From Candidatus Aquiluna sp. UB-MaderosW2red (lineage in GTDB: Bacteria > Actinomycetota > Actinomycetes > Actinomycetales > Microbacteriaceae): a stretch of DNA of 64,000 bases. The stretch spans positions 1,178,001-1,242,000 of the forward strand of contig NZ_LT627734.1 in NCBI RefSeq assembly GCF_900100865.1. The letters are read 5' to 3'. Below are positions 1 to 11,232 of the stretch, piece by piece (the first letter of the stretch is position 1; every line of letters starts with the position of its first letter). The position numbers were made by a program, and so were the translations under genes. The notes under the pieces are model-generated. The model had not been told where the DNA came from, ran no database searches, and saw only the letters and a program-made list of their open reading frames with translations.

Positions 1-162
1 CAGGCCAAGGAATCTGCAGCACACCTAGCTGCTTTGCCAGAAACCCCAGCCCCATCCATGGAAGCCTCAGCGTCCTCCGGAACAGCTTCAGACCAGGGAA
101 CTCTGGCTGACGACGAGTCGCTTGCCGCTTTGCGCGACAAGCTCTCCGGTGATAAGGCCTAA
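1..162 (+). CDS. rpsA: 30S ribosomal protein S1, C-terminal end (partial)
   Basis: Frame 1 is open from the window edge to a TAA at 160-162 and gives the last 53 residues of a protein. The visible part is a low-complexity Ala/Ser/Pro/Glu tail ending in DDESLAALRDKLSGDKA. Actinobacterial ribosomal protein S1 typically ends in such an acidic tail with a final 'LAALR(E/D)KL' helix, and rpsA lies directly upstream of coaE in this phylum. The S1 RNA-binding domains are outside the window, so the call depends on the tail and on synteny. A strong terminator follows 20 bases after the stop. Confidence 0.75.
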   Translation, partial: QAKESAAHLAALPETPAPSMEASASSGTASDQGTLADDESLAALRDKLSGDKA

Positions 163-182
163 AGAAAAATTCAAATCGATGA

Positions 183-215
183 CCCGGGATGCGAAAGCAT
201 CCCGGGTTTCGTTTT
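183..215 (+). terminator. Rho-independent terminator after rpsA
   Basis: A perfect 10-bp G+C-rich stem (183-192 with 197-206) closed by a GAAA tetraloop is followed by a T-rich tail (tttcgtttt, 207-215). It ends rpsA transcription just before coaE, so coaE needs readthrough or its own start site. Confidence 0.9.
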
Positions 216-225
216 ATCCTTGAGG

Positions 226-804
226 GTGCTTATCGGATTAACCGGCGGGATCGGTTCAGGTAAATCCACCGTCGCCAGGCGCTGGGTTGAATTGGGAGCG
301 ACTGAAATAGACGCGGACCTTTTAGCCAGGGAGGCAGTTGAGCCCGAAAGTGAAGGCCTCACTCTCCTAGTCGAAGAATTTGGTGCTGGAATTTTGCAGC
401 CAACCGGAGAACTGGATCGCGGCCTTCTCGCTGCCCTGATTTTTGGGGATGAGGTGGCTCGCCTAAAGGTTGAAGCGATTCTTCATCCGCTGATCCAAGA
501 GCTCGCAGCAAAAAGAGTTGCCGCGACTTCTGGGGTCATCATTTATTCAATTCCTCTGATGGTAGAGACTCAATCGAAACTGCGCTTTGACAAAATTGTC
601 GCAATTAGTTGCAGCGAAAAGACCAGAATTACGAGACTTATCAAAACTCGCGCAATGACAGTAGAGCAAGCCCGTCTAAGAGTTGATGCTCAAGCCAGCG
701 ATGCTGAGCGCGAAGCAATTGCTGATTTTGTTATCAATTCGGATTGCTCCTTGCCGGAGTTGATTAGTCGGGCTGATGTGATTTACGCATCTTTGAGCGC
801 ATAG
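226..804 (+). CDS. coaE: Dephospho-CoA kinase
   Basis: CoaE phosphorylates the 3'-hydroxyl of the dephospho-CoA ribose with ATP, the last step of coenzyme A synthesis in the cytosol. The P-loop GGIGSGKS lies at residues 7-14 and the DAD substrate motif near 29-31; the length of about 192 residues is usual for the family. The frame can start at TTG 220 or GTG 226. I prefer GTG 226 because it gives the common N-terminus M-L-I-G-L-T-G-G, and because TATCCT (215-220) could act as a -10 element for a leaderless or nearly leaderless transcript; no Shine-Dalgarno sequence is seen. uvrB follows after 9 bases, so coaE probably heads a coaE-uvrB-uvrA-uvrC unit. Confidence 0.93.
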   Translation: MLIGLTGGIGSGKSTVARRWVELGATEIDADLLAREAVEPESEGLTLLVEEFGAGILQPTGELDRGLLAALIFGDEVARLKVEAILHPLIQELAAKRVAATSGVIIYSIPLMVETQSKLRFDKIVAISCSEKTRITRLIKTRAMTVEQARLRVDAQASDAEREAIADFVINSDCSLPELISRADVIYASLSA

Positions 805-813
805 GGTTAACGG

Positions 814-2880
814 ATGCTTGATGATGTCAGACCCTTTCGCGCGGTAACTCCATTTGAACCATCTGGGGACCAGCCACAAGCCATCAGGGAAATCACCGAG
901 CGACTGACAAATGGCGAGCGGGACGTAGTTTTGCTCGGCGCTACCGGAACCGGAAAGTCTGCAACAACTGCCTGGGTGATAGAAAAACTGCAACGCCCGA
1001 CCCTTGTTATTGCGCACAATAAAACCCTGGCTGCTCAATTAGCCTCAGAGCTCAGGGAAATGTTCCCAGAAAACGCCGTCGAGTATTTTGTGAGCTATTA
1101 CGACTACTACCAGCCCGAGGCATACGTGCCACAAACTGACACTTTTATTGAGAAGGACTCCACTATTAACGAGGAGGTGGAGCGGCTGCGCTATTCGGCC
1201 ACCATGTCGCTATTATCCCGCCGGGATGTAATTGTGGTCGCAACCGTTTCTTGTATATATGGCCTTGGTGCCCCGAAGGAATACCTCGCCCAATCTTTAC
1301 CCTTGCAGGTTGGGCAGAAGATTGATAGAGACGAATTGATTCGAGCACTAGTTGCTATTCAGTATCAAAGAAATGATGTTGAGTTCACTCGAGGAAATTT
1401 CAGGGTCAAGGGGGACACTCTTGAGATCATTGCGGTTTACGACGAAGAGGCCACCAGGATTGAATTTTTTGGCGATGAAATAGAAAAGATTTACCGCATT
1501 CATTCTTTGACCGGCGAGATTCTGATGGAGCGCGACTCAGTGGCAATCTACCCGGCCAGCTACTACGTAGCACCGCCCGAAAAGATGGCCCTAGCAATAG
1601 AAGCCATCGAGGAAGAGCTAGAGACAACCTATAAGGATTTTGAGCGTCAAGGCAAGCTCTTAGAAGCTCAAAGAATCAAGATGCGCACCACCTTTGACAT
1701 CGAGTCAATCAAGGAGCTTGGTTTCTGCTCCGGTATTGAGAACTACTCCAGACACATTGATGGCCGAGCTCAAGGTGAACCCTCCGCCTGCTTGCTCGAT
1801 TATTTTCCAGATGACTTCCTAACCGTGATCGACGAATCGCACGTTACCGTGTCACAAATTGGTGCTATGTCGATGGGAGACGCATCGCGCAAGCGAACCC
1901 TGGTTGAGCATGGTTTTAGGCTGCCGTCGGCTATGGATAATAGACCGCTTCGATTTGAAGAATTCCTTCAACGAACTGGTCAAACCCTTTATCTTTCAGC
2001 AACCCCATCAAAATACGAGCTCGGTTTAGCAGATGGCGTAGTCGAGCAAATAATTCGCCCGACCGGCCTGGTTGACCCTCAGATTGTGGTGAAGCCATCC
2101 AAGGGTCAAATCGATGACTTGCTCGAGGAAATTAGGCTTCGTACCGAACGCAATGAGCGTGTTCTAGTTACAACACTGACCAAGCGCCTAGCCGAAGAAG
2201 TCACCGAGTACTTCACCGAGATGGGCGTGCGCGTTAGGTACTTGCACTCCGATGTTGACACCCTGCGAAGGGTGGAAATCCTGCGCGAATTGCGTCAGGG
2301 GCTTTTCGATGTGCTGGTAGGAATCAACCTTCTGAGAGAGGGTCTTGATTTACCTGAGGTTTCCTTAGTCTCGATTCTCGATGCGGATAAGGAGGGCTTT
2401 CTGCGCTCCACAACCTCGCTCATTCAGACCATTGGAAGGGCTGCGAGAAACATAAATGGCGAGGTCCACATGTATGCCGATCGAATTACCAACTCGATGG
2501 AGCGTGCGATCGATGAGACCAACCGCAGGCGCGAGAAGCAAGTTGCCTATAACCTTGAAAACGGCATTGACCCGCAGCCGCTTCGGAAAAAGATTGCCGA
2601 CATTACTGATCAGTTGATGCGAGAAGAAATTGACACCCAGTCCCTGATTGACTCACTAAAAAAAGACAGCAAAGTCAAAGGTCAAGCGCCTAAAATGCGC
2701 GGCCGCAAAGACATCGGCGCCAAAGGCGCCGAACACCTTCTTGGCATAATTCTTGACCTTGACGCCCAGATGAAATTAGCGGCCAGCGAGCTCAAGTTCG
2801 AGCTGGCAGGAAGAATAAGAGACGAAATTGGGGAGCTTAAGAAAGAGCTTAGACAATTGGAAGCTGCCGGCCATGCGTAA
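814..2880 (+). CDS. uvrB: UvrABC excinuclease subunit B
   Basis: UvrB is the helicase-like damage-verification subunit of nucleotide excision repair: it is loaded by UvrA and then recruits UvrC. At 688 residues it has the normal length. Walker A GATGTGKS is at residues 42-49, and the beta-hairpin that probes the DNA strands (YDYYQPEAY) begins near 96. Helicase motifs DESH and TIGRAARN follow, and the C-terminal UVR domain that binds UvrC ends the protein. It lies 9 bases after coaE and 9 before uvrA. I see no LexA-type GAAC-N4-GTTC site ahead of it. Confidence 0.98.
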   Translation: MLDDVRPFRAVTPFEPSGDQPQAIREITERLTNGERDVVLLGATGTGKSATTAWVIEKLQRPTLVIAHNKTLAAQLASELREMFPENAVEYFVSYYDYYQPEAYVPQTDTFIEKDSTINEEVERLRYSATMSLLSRRDVIVVATVSCIYGLGAPKEYLAQSLPLQVGQKIDRDELIRALVAIQYQRNDVEFTRGNFRVKGDTLEIIAVYDEEATRIEFFGDEIEKIYRIHSLTGEILMERDSVAIYPASYYVAPPEKMALAIEAIEEELETTYKDFERQGKLLEAQRIKMRTTFDIESIKELGFCSGIENYSRHIDGRAQGEPSACLLDYFPDDFLTVIDESHVTVSQIGAMSMGDASRKRTLVEHGFRLPSAMDNRPLRFEEFLQRTGQTLYLSATPSKYELGLADGVVEQIIRPTGLVDPQIVVKPSKGQIDDLLEEIRLRTERNERVLVTTLTKRLAEEVTEYFTEMGVRVRYLHSDVDTLRRVEILRELRQGLFDVLVGINLLREGLDLPEVSLVSILDADKEGFLRSTTSLIQTIGRAARNINGEVHMYADRITNSMERAIDETNRRREKQVAYNLENGIDPQPLRKKIADITDQLMREEIDTQSLIDSLKKDSKVKGQAPKMRGRKDIGAKGAEHLLGIILDLDAQMKLAASELKFELAGRIRDEIGELKKELRQLEAAGHA

Positions 2881-2889
2881 ACTTCTCAA

Positions 2890-5739
2890 GTGACCATTAA
2901 GACACCCAAAGGCTCAAAGCTCTCAATCAAGGGCGCGCGAGTCCACAACCTTAAAAACTTAGATTTAGAGATACCAAAAAACGCGATGGTGGTGTTCACA
3001 GGACTATCGGGATCCGGAAAATCCTCGCTTGCTTTTGACACAATCTTCGCTGAAGGTCAGCGTCGATACGTTGAATCACTTAGCGCCTACGCCAGGCAAT
3101 TCCTGGGCCAAGTTGACCGACCGGATGTTGACTTTATTGAAGGACTTAGCCCCGCAGTTTCGATTGATCAAAAATCAACCAACCGAAACCCGCGCTCCAC
3201 TGTGGGCACCATTACTGAGATTCATGATTATTTGCGGTTGCTCTGGGCCAGAATCGGAATCCCACACTGCCATGTCTGCGGGGAAGTTATTGCCAAGCAA
3301 ACTCCCCAGGCGATAGTCGATCAACTCATGGAATTACCCGATGGCACGAAGTTTCAACTGCTGGCTCCAATTGTGCAGCAGAAAAAAGGCGAGTTCGTCG
3401 ATCTTTTTGCGTCCCTTCAGGCCCAGGGCTATGCCAGGGCGGTGGTCGATGGTGAGACCATAGTTCTCAGCGAGGCAAAGCCACTAAAAAAGTCCTTTAA
3501 ACACGATATCTCCGTGGTTGTTGATCGCCTAGCGATGAAGCCCGAGGTGATTTCTCGTCTTACCGATTCGATTGAGACCACGCTAAAACTGGCTGACGGC
3601 AGGGTGGTGGTTGACTTTGTTGATGAAAAGCGCACCCGTACTTTTTCCGAGCGCCTCAGTTGCCCAAACGAACACGATTTAGCGCTAACCGAGATAGAAC
3701 CCAGGACCTTCAGTTTTAACGCGCCCTTTGGCGCCTGTCCGGTTTGCTCTGGTCTTGGCACCAAAATGGCGGTTGACGTTGACCTTGTAATTGGCGACCC
3801 TGGTAGCAGTATTCGCGAGGGCGTAATTCTTCCGTGGTCGACCCAGGGCAAGGGCCTTTACAGCTATTTTGTGAGACTGCTCGATGGTCTAGCAACAGAT
3901 CTTGAATTCAGCCTCGACACCCCCTGGGAGAAACTTCCCGAAGAGACTCAGGCCGCAATTTTGCGTGGCAATGACTTTGAAGTGCAAGTTAAGTGGCGCT
4001 CACGCTTTGGCCGAGAGATGCGTTACACCTCGGGATTTGAAGGAGTGCTCCCCTATATCGAAAGACGCTATTTGGAGTCAGAAAATGACTGGTCAAGAGG
4101 CAAGTGGTCTGATTTTTTGCGGGAAATTCCTTGCCCGGCCTGCGATGGTGCAAGATTGCGACCGGAGGTTTTAGCGGTGACGGTGCACAGCAAGTCGATT
4201 CACGATGTTGCTGCCCTGAGCCTCGCAAGGGCTCACGAATTCTTTGATGGCTTAGAGCTGACCAAGCGCGAGTCCACAATTGCCGCCCAGGTGCTTCGTG
4301 AGATTAGGGCCAGGCTCGATTTCTTGCTGGCCGTGGGCCTGGATTACTTGTCTCTGGAACGAGCAGCCGGTTCCCTATCTGGAGGCGAAGCCCAGCGAAT
4401 TCGCTTAGCAACTCAAATCGGTGCTGGTTTGACCGGTGTGCTCTATGTGCTAGATGAACCGAGCATCGGCTTGCATCAACGAGACAACCGCCGATTGATT
4501 GAGACCCTTTTAAAGCTGCGCGATTTGGGGAACACGCTGATTGTTGTTGAGCACGATGAGGATACGATTCGGGCGGCCGACTGGTTGGTTGACATCGGCC
4601 CGGGTGCCGGTCTGAATGGTGGTGAGGTTGTTCACTCGGGAAGCTACCTAGAAATTCTCAAGAACCCGAACTCAGCCACCGGCGCCTACCTATCGGGCCG
4701 AAGCAAGATTGAAACCCCCGCCAAGCGTCGAAAGGTAGATCCAAAGCGCAAGATCAGAGTCGTTGGAGCGCGCGAGAACAACTTGCAAAACGTAGACGTG
4801 GATTTCCCGCTCGGGGTAATGACTGCAGTTACTGGAGTTAGTGGCTCAGGTAAGTCCTCCCTGGTGAACGATGTTCTTTACGAGGTGCTTGCTAACAAGC
4901 TAAACCGTGCCAAGGGCGTTGCTGGAAAGCACACTCGAATCGAAGGCTTGGATCAACTTGACAAGGTCGTGCACGTAGATCAGGCTCCAATTGGCAGGAC
5001 GCCAAGATCCAACCCGGCAACCTACACCGGAGTATTTGATAAAATTCGCGCTCTCTTCGCGGAGACCCCCGAGGCGAAGGTTCGAGGCTATCAGCAGGGG
5101 AGATTCTCCTTCAACGTCAAGGGTGGAAGGTGCGAGACCTGTTCCGGAGATGGCACCATTCGAATCGAAATGAACTTCTTACCCGATGTTTACGTGATGT
5201 GCGAAGACTGCAAGGGTGCCCGATATAACCGCGAGACCCTGCAGGTGAAATACAAGGGCGCATCGATTGGTGATGTTCTGAACATGCCAATCAACGATGC
5301 GGCTGAGTTCTTCGCACCGATTAATTCGATTGCAAGATTCTTGAACACCCTGGTTGATGTTGGCTTGGGCTATGTCACCCTTGGACAGAGCGCCACCACG
5401 CTTTCCGGTGGAGAGGCCCAGCGAGTGAAACTCGCCACCGAACTGCAGCGTCGATCAACGGGTAAGACGATTTACGTATTAGATGAGCCGACCACCGGGC
5501 TGCACTTCGAAGATGTTCGCAAGCTTCTATTAGTTCTAAACGGCCTGGTCGAAAAAGGCAACACCGTTATTGTGATAGAGCACAACCTTGATGTGATCAG
5601 ATGCGCTGATTGGGTGATTGACCTTGGCCCAGAAGGTGGGTCCGGGGGAGGGCTCGTGGTTGCTCAGGGCACCCCGGAACAGATTGCTAAATCACCCGCT
5701 AGCCACACCGGCAAATTTCTTGGCGAGCTTCTTGGCTAA
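2890..5739 (+). CDS. uvrA: UvrABC excinuclease subunit A
   Basis: UvrA is the ABC-class ATPase dimer that finds bulky DNA lesions and loads UvrB. The 949 residues hold two ABC modules: Walker A GLSGSGKS near residues 38-45 and GVSGSGKS in the second half, each with an LSGGEAQR signature. The zinc modules are visible: CHVCG near the N-terminus, the insertion around CPNEH/CPVC, and the DNA-contacting CETC...CEDC finger in the second module. The start is GTG at 2890, giving M-T-I-K-T. It is followed after 2 bases by uvrC, so uvrB, uvrA and uvrC are almost certainly co-transcribed. Confidence 0.98.
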   Translation: MTIKTPKGSKLSIKGARVHNLKNLDLEIPKNAMVVFTGLSGSGKSSLAFDTIFAEGQRRYVESLSAYARQFLGQVDRPDVDFIEGLSPAVSIDQKSTNRNPRSTVGTITEIHDYLRLLWARIGIPHCHVCGEVIAKQTPQAIVDQLMELPDGTKFQLLAPIVQQKKGEFVDLFASLQAQGYARAVVDGETIVLSEAKPLKKSFKHDISVVVDRLAMKPEVISRLTDSIETTLKLADGRVVVDFVDEKRTRTFSERLSCPNEHDLALTEIEPRTFSFNAPFGACPVCSGLGTKMAVDVDLVIGDPGSSIREGVILPWSTQGKGLYSYFVRLLDGLATDLEFSLDTPWEKLPEETQAAILRGNDFEVQVKWRSRFGREMRYTSGFEGVLPYIERRYLESENDWSRGKWSDFLREIPCPACDGARLRPEVLAVTVHSKSIHDVAALSLARAHEFFDGLELTKRESTIAAQVLREIRARLDFLLAVGLDYLSLERAAGSLSGGEAQRIRLATQIGAGLTGVLYVLDEPSIGLHQRDNRRLIETLLKLRDLGNTLIVVEHDEDTIRAADWLVDIGPGAGLNGGEVVHSGSYLEILKNPNSATGAYLSGRSKIETPAKRRKVDPKRKIRVVGARENNLQNVDVDFPLGVMTAVTGVSGSGKSSLVNDVLYEVLANKLNRAKGVAGKHTRIEGLDQLDKVVHVDQAPIGRTPRSNPATYTGVFDKIRALFAETPEAKVRGYQQGRFSFNVKGGRCETCSGDGTIRIEMNFLPDVYVMCEDCKGARYNRETLQVKYKGASIGDVLNMPINDAAEFFAPINSIARFLNTLVDVGLGYVTLGQSATTLSGGEAQRVKLATELQRRSTGKTIYVLDEPTTGLHFEDVRKLLLVLNGLVEKGNTVIVIEHNLDVIRCADWVIDLGPEGGSGGGLVVAQGTPEQIAKSPASHTGKFLGELLG

Positions 5740-5741
5740 CC

Positions 5742-7586
5742 ATGGCTAAGGACCTGGCGTTCAGACCCGCAACCGGCGAAATCCCAACCAGGCCGGGGGT
5801 TTACCGTTTTTTGGATGCCACCGGCAGGGTGCTGTATGTCGGTAAAGCTAAGAACCTTCGTGCCAGGCTATCTAATTATTTTGGGCCACTAGAAAAACTT
5901 CATGAGCGCACTCAGCGCATGCTTTTAAAAGCTAGTGACGTTAAATGGACCATAGTCGATACCGAATACGATGCGCTGACCCTCGAATTTCAATGGATTA
6001 AGGAGTTCGACCCGCCCTACAACGTTCGTTTTCGAGATGATAAAACCTACCCATATCTAGCCATCTCGATGGCCGATGAGGTGCCCAGGGTATTTATTAC
6101 CAGAAATCGCACTCTCAAGGGTGTTCGCTATTTTGGGCCTTACACCCACTCGTGGGCACTCAGAGAGACACTCGACACCTTATTGAAGGTATATCCGATG
6201 CGCTCCTGTTCGGCTGGCATTTACCAAAGAGCGAAGCGTCAAAATCGCCCCTGCCTATTGGCGGATATTGGAAAGTGTTCTGCGCCCTGTGTTGACTGGA
6301 TTACAAAGCCAGAGCACAAGTCGCTGGCGAAGCGGTTCGGAGATTTTGTTGCTTCCGGCAATGATTCTCACGTGGCTGTGCTCAGAGACAAGATGCGAGA
6401 TGCTTCTCTGATTGAGAACTACGAGTTGGCCGCTCACTATCGTGACGATGTTGCAGCCTTAGAGAAGGTCTTGGAGAAGAGCACAGTTGTTCTTTCGGAG
6501 GCGATAGATGCCGACCTAATAGGTCTCGAGCGGGATGAGCTCTCCGCAGCTGTCTCCTTATTTATTATTAGGGGCGGCAGGATTCGCGGTAACCGCTCGA
6601 TGGTAGTCGATCTCGAGCTTGATCGAAGTAATGAAGAGTTGGTGGAATACGTTCTGCAAGAGATCTACACACCAAGCGAGAAGCTAGCGGCCACCGAGGT
6701 GCCGAAGAACATTTGGGTTCCCGAAATGCCAGCCGACGCAAAGCAGGTTGAAGCTTGGTTGAGCTCAATTAGGGGCTCCGCAGTAAGAATCCAAGTCCCG
6801 TTGCGTGGTGAAAAGGCAACGCTGGCCAAGACCGCGAGGGCGAACGCCGCCCACGCCCTAAAGACTTATAAGCTCAAGCGCACCAGTGACTTCACTGCCC
6901 GAGCAGATGCCCTCTCCGGGATTCAGCGGGCCCTCGAGATGGAAAATGCGCCACTAAGAATTGAATGCTTTGACATCTCGCATTTGGGTGGCACCGGAAC
7001 CGTGGGTTCCATGGTCGTCTTCGAGGATGGCCTGCCTAAAAAAGATCATTATCGGAAGTTTAATCTTGAGACTGCGGATGACACCGAGTCGATTTATCAG
7101 GTTCTGATGAGGCGCCTGAAGTATCTCGCCGATGATCAGAGCTCAGAGAAATTTAGCTACCGCCCGGCACTAATGCTGATCGATGGTGGGATGCCTCAAC
7201 GAAACGCCGCGCTCAGGGCTCTCAAGGATTCAGGGGTCCAGGGAGTCACCATTGCGACTCTGGCAAAAAGACTCGAAGAGATTTTTGTCGCTGGAACCGA
7301 TTACCCGGTCATTTTGCCAAGAACATCGGAGGAGCTGTTCTTGTTGCAGCGAATTCGGGATGAGGCCCACCGGTTTGCTATTTCTGCCCAGCGAGCTTCG
7401 CGAAGCAAGTCCATCTCCAGCCAATTGCTAGAAATTCCAGGACTCGGCGAGGCCAAGGCGAGAGCACTCTTGCGAAAGTTCGGTTCACTCAAGCGAATCC
7501 GGGTTGCTTCCATAGCGGAAATTAGTGATTTGCCTGGGTTTAGTGCCAAATTGGCGCAACAGATAAAAGATTCGCTACCAAACTAA
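5742..7586 (+). CDS. uvrC: UvrABC excinuclease subunit C
   Basis: UvrC makes the 3' and 5' incisions around a lesion held by UvrB. The N-terminal GIY-YIG nuclease (GVYRFL at 19-24, VLYVGKAKN near 30-38) makes the 3' cut. A UVR domain lies near residues 210-245, the RNase H-like 5' nuclease contains CFDISHLGG and LIDGGMPQ, and a helix-hairpin-helix pair closes the protein (PGLGEAKARALL). The length of 614 residues is normal. The start ATG lies 2 bases after uvrA. Having uvrB, uvrA and uvrC in one run is typical of actinobacteria. Confidence 0.98.
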   Translation: MAKDLAFRPATGEIPTRPGVYRFLDATGRVLYVGKAKNLRARLSNYFGPLEKLHERTQRMLLKASDVKWTIVDTEYDALTLEFQWIKEFDPPYNVRFRDDKTYPYLAISMADEVPRVFITRNRTLKGVRYFGPYTHSWALRETLDTLLKVYPMRSCSAGIYQRAKRQNRPCLLADIGKCSAPCVDWITKPEHKSLAKRFGDFVASGNDSHVAVLRDKMRDASLIENYELAAHYRDDVAALEKVLEKSTVVLSEAIDADLIGLERDELSAAVSLFIIRGGRIRGNRSMVVDLELDRSNEELVEYVLQEIYTPSEKLAATEVPKNIWVPEMPADAKQVEAWLSSIRGSAVRIQVPLRGEKATLAKTARANAAHALKTYKLKRTSDFTARADALSGIQRALEMENAPLRIECFDISHLGGTGTVGSMVVFEDGLPKKDHYRKFNLETADDTESIYQVLMRRLKYLADDQSSEKFSYRPALMLIDGGMPQRNAALRALKDSGVQGVTIATLAKRLEEIFVAGTDYPVILPRTSEELFLLQRIRDEAHRFAISAQRASRSKSISSQLLEIPGLGEAKARALLRKFGSLKRIRVASIAEISDLPGFSAKLAQQIKDSLPN

Positions 7587-7616
7587 GTTTTTTCTAACCA
7601 GGCGACACGCCGAAAG

Positions 7617-7649
7617 GATAATCTAGGAGGCGACTCAGATTGGGGAGAG
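7617..7649 (+). promoter_or_regulatory. Possible rapZ promoter and ribosome-binding region
   Basis: GATAAT (7617-7622) resembles a -10 hexamer, and the 63-base uvrC-rapZ gap is the longest in this region. AGGAGG at 7625-7630 is 19 bases from the rapZ ATG, too far to be its Shine-Dalgarno; GGGGAG at 7642-7647 is closer. No convincing -35 is seen. Confidence 0.35.
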
Positions 7650-8522
7650 ATGGAAGCGAACAAGAAACCTGAACTGCTTGTGGTTACAGGCATGTCGGGA
7701 GCTGGTCGCTCGACCGTAGGCAACGCCCTGGAAGACCAGGGTTGGTATGTCATAGACAATCTTCCGCCACAATTATTGGGTCCGATAAATGATTTGTTTT
7801 CTCTTAGCAAAGCCAATCTCCCGAAGATTGCGGTCATCATCGATGTTCGCGGCGGTGAGTTTTTCACCGAACTACAAACCTATATTCAGCAACTTCGAAA
7901 GCGCGAAATCAACGTTCGGCTTCTGTTTCTCGAGGCAAACGATTCGGCACTCGTAAAAAGATTTGAGTCGGTCAGACGTCCGCACCCGCTCCAAGAAGAT
8001 GGGACAGTACTTGATGGCATCGGTAAAGAACGGGCGGAGCTGCTAAATCTTCGCGAGAGTGCTGATGTGGTGTTTGATACCTCGGATTCGAATGTGCACC
8101 AACTAACAAACAGAGTGAATGACGCTTTTTCAGCCTCTAACTCGGGGCTCAAAATAAACGTCATGAGTTTTGGTTTTAAATATGGCCTACCGGCCGATTC
8201 GGACCTCGTGGCAGACGCGCGGTTTATCTCAAACCCGCACTGGAAAGAAGAGTTGCGGGACAAGACTGGCAACGACCCAGAGGTTTTGGAATACGTGCTT
8301 GAGCAACCCGGGGTCAAAGAGTTCATCGAGAATTATGTGGCCACGCTTCGGATTGTCCTAACGGGTTACCGCAAGGAAAATAAGAGATTCGCAACTATTG
8401 CTATCGGTTGCACCGGTGGCAAGCACCGGTCAGTGGCATTGGCCAACACCATCGCAAAAATTCTTAGCGATGAAGACGATGTTAAGGTCTCTGTGCAGCA
8501 CCGCGACCTAGGCAGAGAGTAG
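7650..8522 (+). CDS. rapZ: RNase adapter RapZ / YvcJ-family nucleotide-binding protein
   Basis: This is a P-loop protein of the RapZ/YvcJ family. In Escherichia coli RapZ presents the small RNA GlmZ to RNase E; in actinobacteria the role is not settled, and nucleotide binding is the safe description. Walker [10 protein letters not shown] is at residues 14-22, with Arg replacing the usual Lys, as is common in actinobacterial members. The conserved DNLPP motif lies near 36-40, and the C-terminal domain has the [11 protein letters not shown] and QHRDLGRE motifs. The 290 residues are of normal length. It precedes whiA by 4 bases; the yvcK gene that commonly separates the two is absent. Confidence 0.93.
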   Translation: MEANKKPELLVVTGMSGAGRSTVGNALEDQGWYVIDNLPPQLLGPINDLFSLSKANLPKIAVIIDVRGGEFFTELQTYIQQLRKREINVRLLFLEANDSALVKRFESVRRPHPLQEDGTVLDGIGKERAELLNLRESADVVFDTSDSNVHQLTNRVNDAFSASNSGLKINVMSFGFKYGLPADSDLVADARFISNPHWKEELRDKTGNDPEVLEYVLEQPGVKEFIENYVATLRIVLTGYRKENKRFATIAIGCTGGKHRSVALANTIAKILSDEDDVKVSVQHRDLGRE

Positions 8523-8526
8523 ACAT

Positions 8527-9504
8527 TTGGTAATAACGCAAGCAATCAAAGACGAATTGGCGCGCGTACCGGTCGGCAAGGGCGTAGAAAGAGCAGCTGA
8601 GCTGGCCACCATTCTGAGGTTTTGTGGCGGATTGCACCTGATTTCGGGAAGAATTGCCATCGAGGTAGAGCTGGACTCTTCGACCTTAGCTAGGCGACTC
8701 ACGAGGGCAATCTCCGAGCTCTATGGGATCCAATCGGAACTTTCAGTTGTTGGGGCGAGTGGGGTGCGCAAACACAGCGGCTATCAGATTCGCGTTATGC
8801 GTGACGGCGAATTACTCGCTAGGCAAACTGGACTCATCGACAATAAAGGGCGTCCGGTCAGAGGGCTCCCGGCAACCATGATCTCATCTACCCTCGAGGA
8901 GGCCAAGGCGATCATGCGAGGTGCATTTTTAGCCAACGGGGTCCTTACCGACCCTGGTCGCACCACATCCTTGGAAATAACTGCGCCAAGCAACGAAGCC
9001 GCCATGGCATTGGTGGGTATTGCAAGGCGGCTGGGTGTCAGCGCCAAGGCCCGTGAGGTTAGAAATGTCTACCGCGTGGTGATTCGCGATGGCGAGGCAA
9101 TTACGCACATTTTGAGCGAAATCGGCTGCACCGAGCAGGTCGAGAAGTGGGAAGCCCTCAGAACCAGAAGAGAGGTTCGCGGGGTAGCCAATCGACTAGC
9201 GAACTTCGATGATGCCAACCTTCGAAGAAGCGCCCAGGCAGCGGTTGCAGCCGGAGCCAGGGTTCAAAGAGCACTTGAGATACTCGGCGAAAGAGCCCCC
9301 AGACACTTAAAATACGCCGGCGAGCTTAGGCTTGAGCACAAAGAGGCTTCGCTCGATGAACTTGGCCGCTTGGCAGACCCTCCTATGACAAAGGATGCAA
9401 TCGCTGGACGAATCAGAAGACTGCTGGCTACAGCGGACAAGCTTGCTTCGGATTTAGGTATTCCGGACACCGAATCGGCCATCGATTATTTGATAGAGGA
9501 ATAA
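8527..9504 (+). CDS. whiA: DNA-binding protein WhiA
   Basis: WhiA is the actinobacterial regulator that in Streptomyces works with WhiB to switch on sporulation septation; in non-sporulating relatives it is linked to cell division. The 325 residues show an N-terminal homing-endonuclease-like domain without nuclease activity in the family ([13 protein letters not shown], then [11 protein letters not shown]) and a C-terminal helix-turn-helix ([21 protein letters not shown]). The start TTG at 8527 gives [11 protein letters not shown], matching the family N-terminus; the rapZ stop 4 bases earlier leaves no room for another. Translation is probably coupled to rapZ. Confidence 0.95.
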   Translation: MVITQAIKDELARVPVGKGVERAAELATILRFCGGLHLISGRIAIEVELDSSTLARRLTRAISELYGIQSELSVVGASGVRKHSGYQIRVMRDGELLARQTGLIDNKGRPVRGLPATMISSTLEEAKAIMRGAFLANGVLTDPGRTTSLEITAPSNEAAMALVGIARRLGVSAKAREVRNVYRVVIRDGEAITHILSEIGCTEQVEKWEALRTRREVRGVANRLANFDDANLRRSAQAAVAAGARVQRALEILGERAPRHLKYAGELRLEHKEASLDELGRLADPPMTKDAIAGRIRRLLATADKLASDLGIPDTESAIDYLIEE

Positions 9505-9549
9505 AACGCTCGACCCTGGACTTCGCCACTATAAGAAAGAGAGATTTAA

Positions 9550-10167
9550 ATGACTTATTCACTACCGGAACTTTCCTACGATTATTCGAGCCTTGAGCCA
9601 CACATCTCGGCGAAAATCATGGAGCTTCACCACTCCAAGCACCACCAGGCCTATGTCACTGGTGCTAACGCAGCGCTGGACGCGATGGCAAAAGCTCGCG
9701 AAGCGAATGACTTTGCCAATCTTCCGAAATTGCAAAAAGATCTTGCCTTCAACCTGGGTGGCCATATAAACCACAGTATTTTCTGGAAAAACTTATCTCC
9801 CGAGACTCAAGAGCCGACCGGTGACTTGAGCGCAGCAATTGCCGAGTACTTCGGATCATTTGAGGCTTTTAAGAACCACTTCACTGCAGCCGCAATGGGT
9901 ATTCAGGGCTCCGGTTGGGCATACCTAGCATGGGATGCAATTGGCAACCAAATGGTGATTGGTCAACTTTATGACCAGCAAGGCAACTTACCCATCGCGA
10001 CCCTGCCGCTTTTGATGCTGGACATGTGGGAGCACGCCTTCTATCTTGATTACCACAATGTCAAAGCCGATTACGTGAAAGCCTTCTGGAACATTATTGA
10101 CTTCGAGGATGTTGCTACTAGGTTTGCCTCGGTCAAGCTGAATAGCAAGTCGCTGCTGCTAGGCTGA
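9550..10167 (+). CDS. sodA: Superoxide dismutase, Mn/Fe type
   Basis: This enzyme converts superoxide to oxygen and hydrogen peroxide. The four metal ligands can be placed: His27 in ELHHSKHH, His in GGHINHSIFW, and Asp and His in DMWEHAFY. A glutamine in the YDQQGN segment before the last motif resembles the second-shell Gln of Mn enzymes, so manganese is the likelier metal, but this is an inference. Its 205 residues have no signal peptide, so it is cytosolic. It lies 45 bases after whiA, with TATAAG (9531-9536) as a possible -10 and GAGAG as Shine-Dalgarno. It sits between whiA and gap. Confidence 0.97.
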   Translation: MTYSLPELSYDYSSLEPHISAKIMELHHSKHHQAYVTGANAALDAMAKAREANDFANLPKLQKDLAFNLGGHINHSIFWKNLSPETQEPTGDLSAAIAEYFGSFEAFKNHFTAAAMGIQGSGWAYLAWDAIGNQMVIGQLYDQQGNLPIATLPLLMLDMWEHAFYLDYHNVKADYVKAFWNIIDFEDVATRFASVKLNSKSLLLG

Positions 10168-10215
10168 GCACTTCTGCCCAATGGAGCGTGGAACACATTT
10201 GTAAATCCATTTTAG

Positions 10216-11231
<1,016 letters not shown>

Positions 11232-11232
<1 letters not shown>

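Noticed and set aside
7625-7630. AGGAGG as the Shine-Dalgarno sequence of rapZ
   Set aside because: It is 19 bases from the ATG; the TTG at 7640 that would fit its spacing is out of frame.
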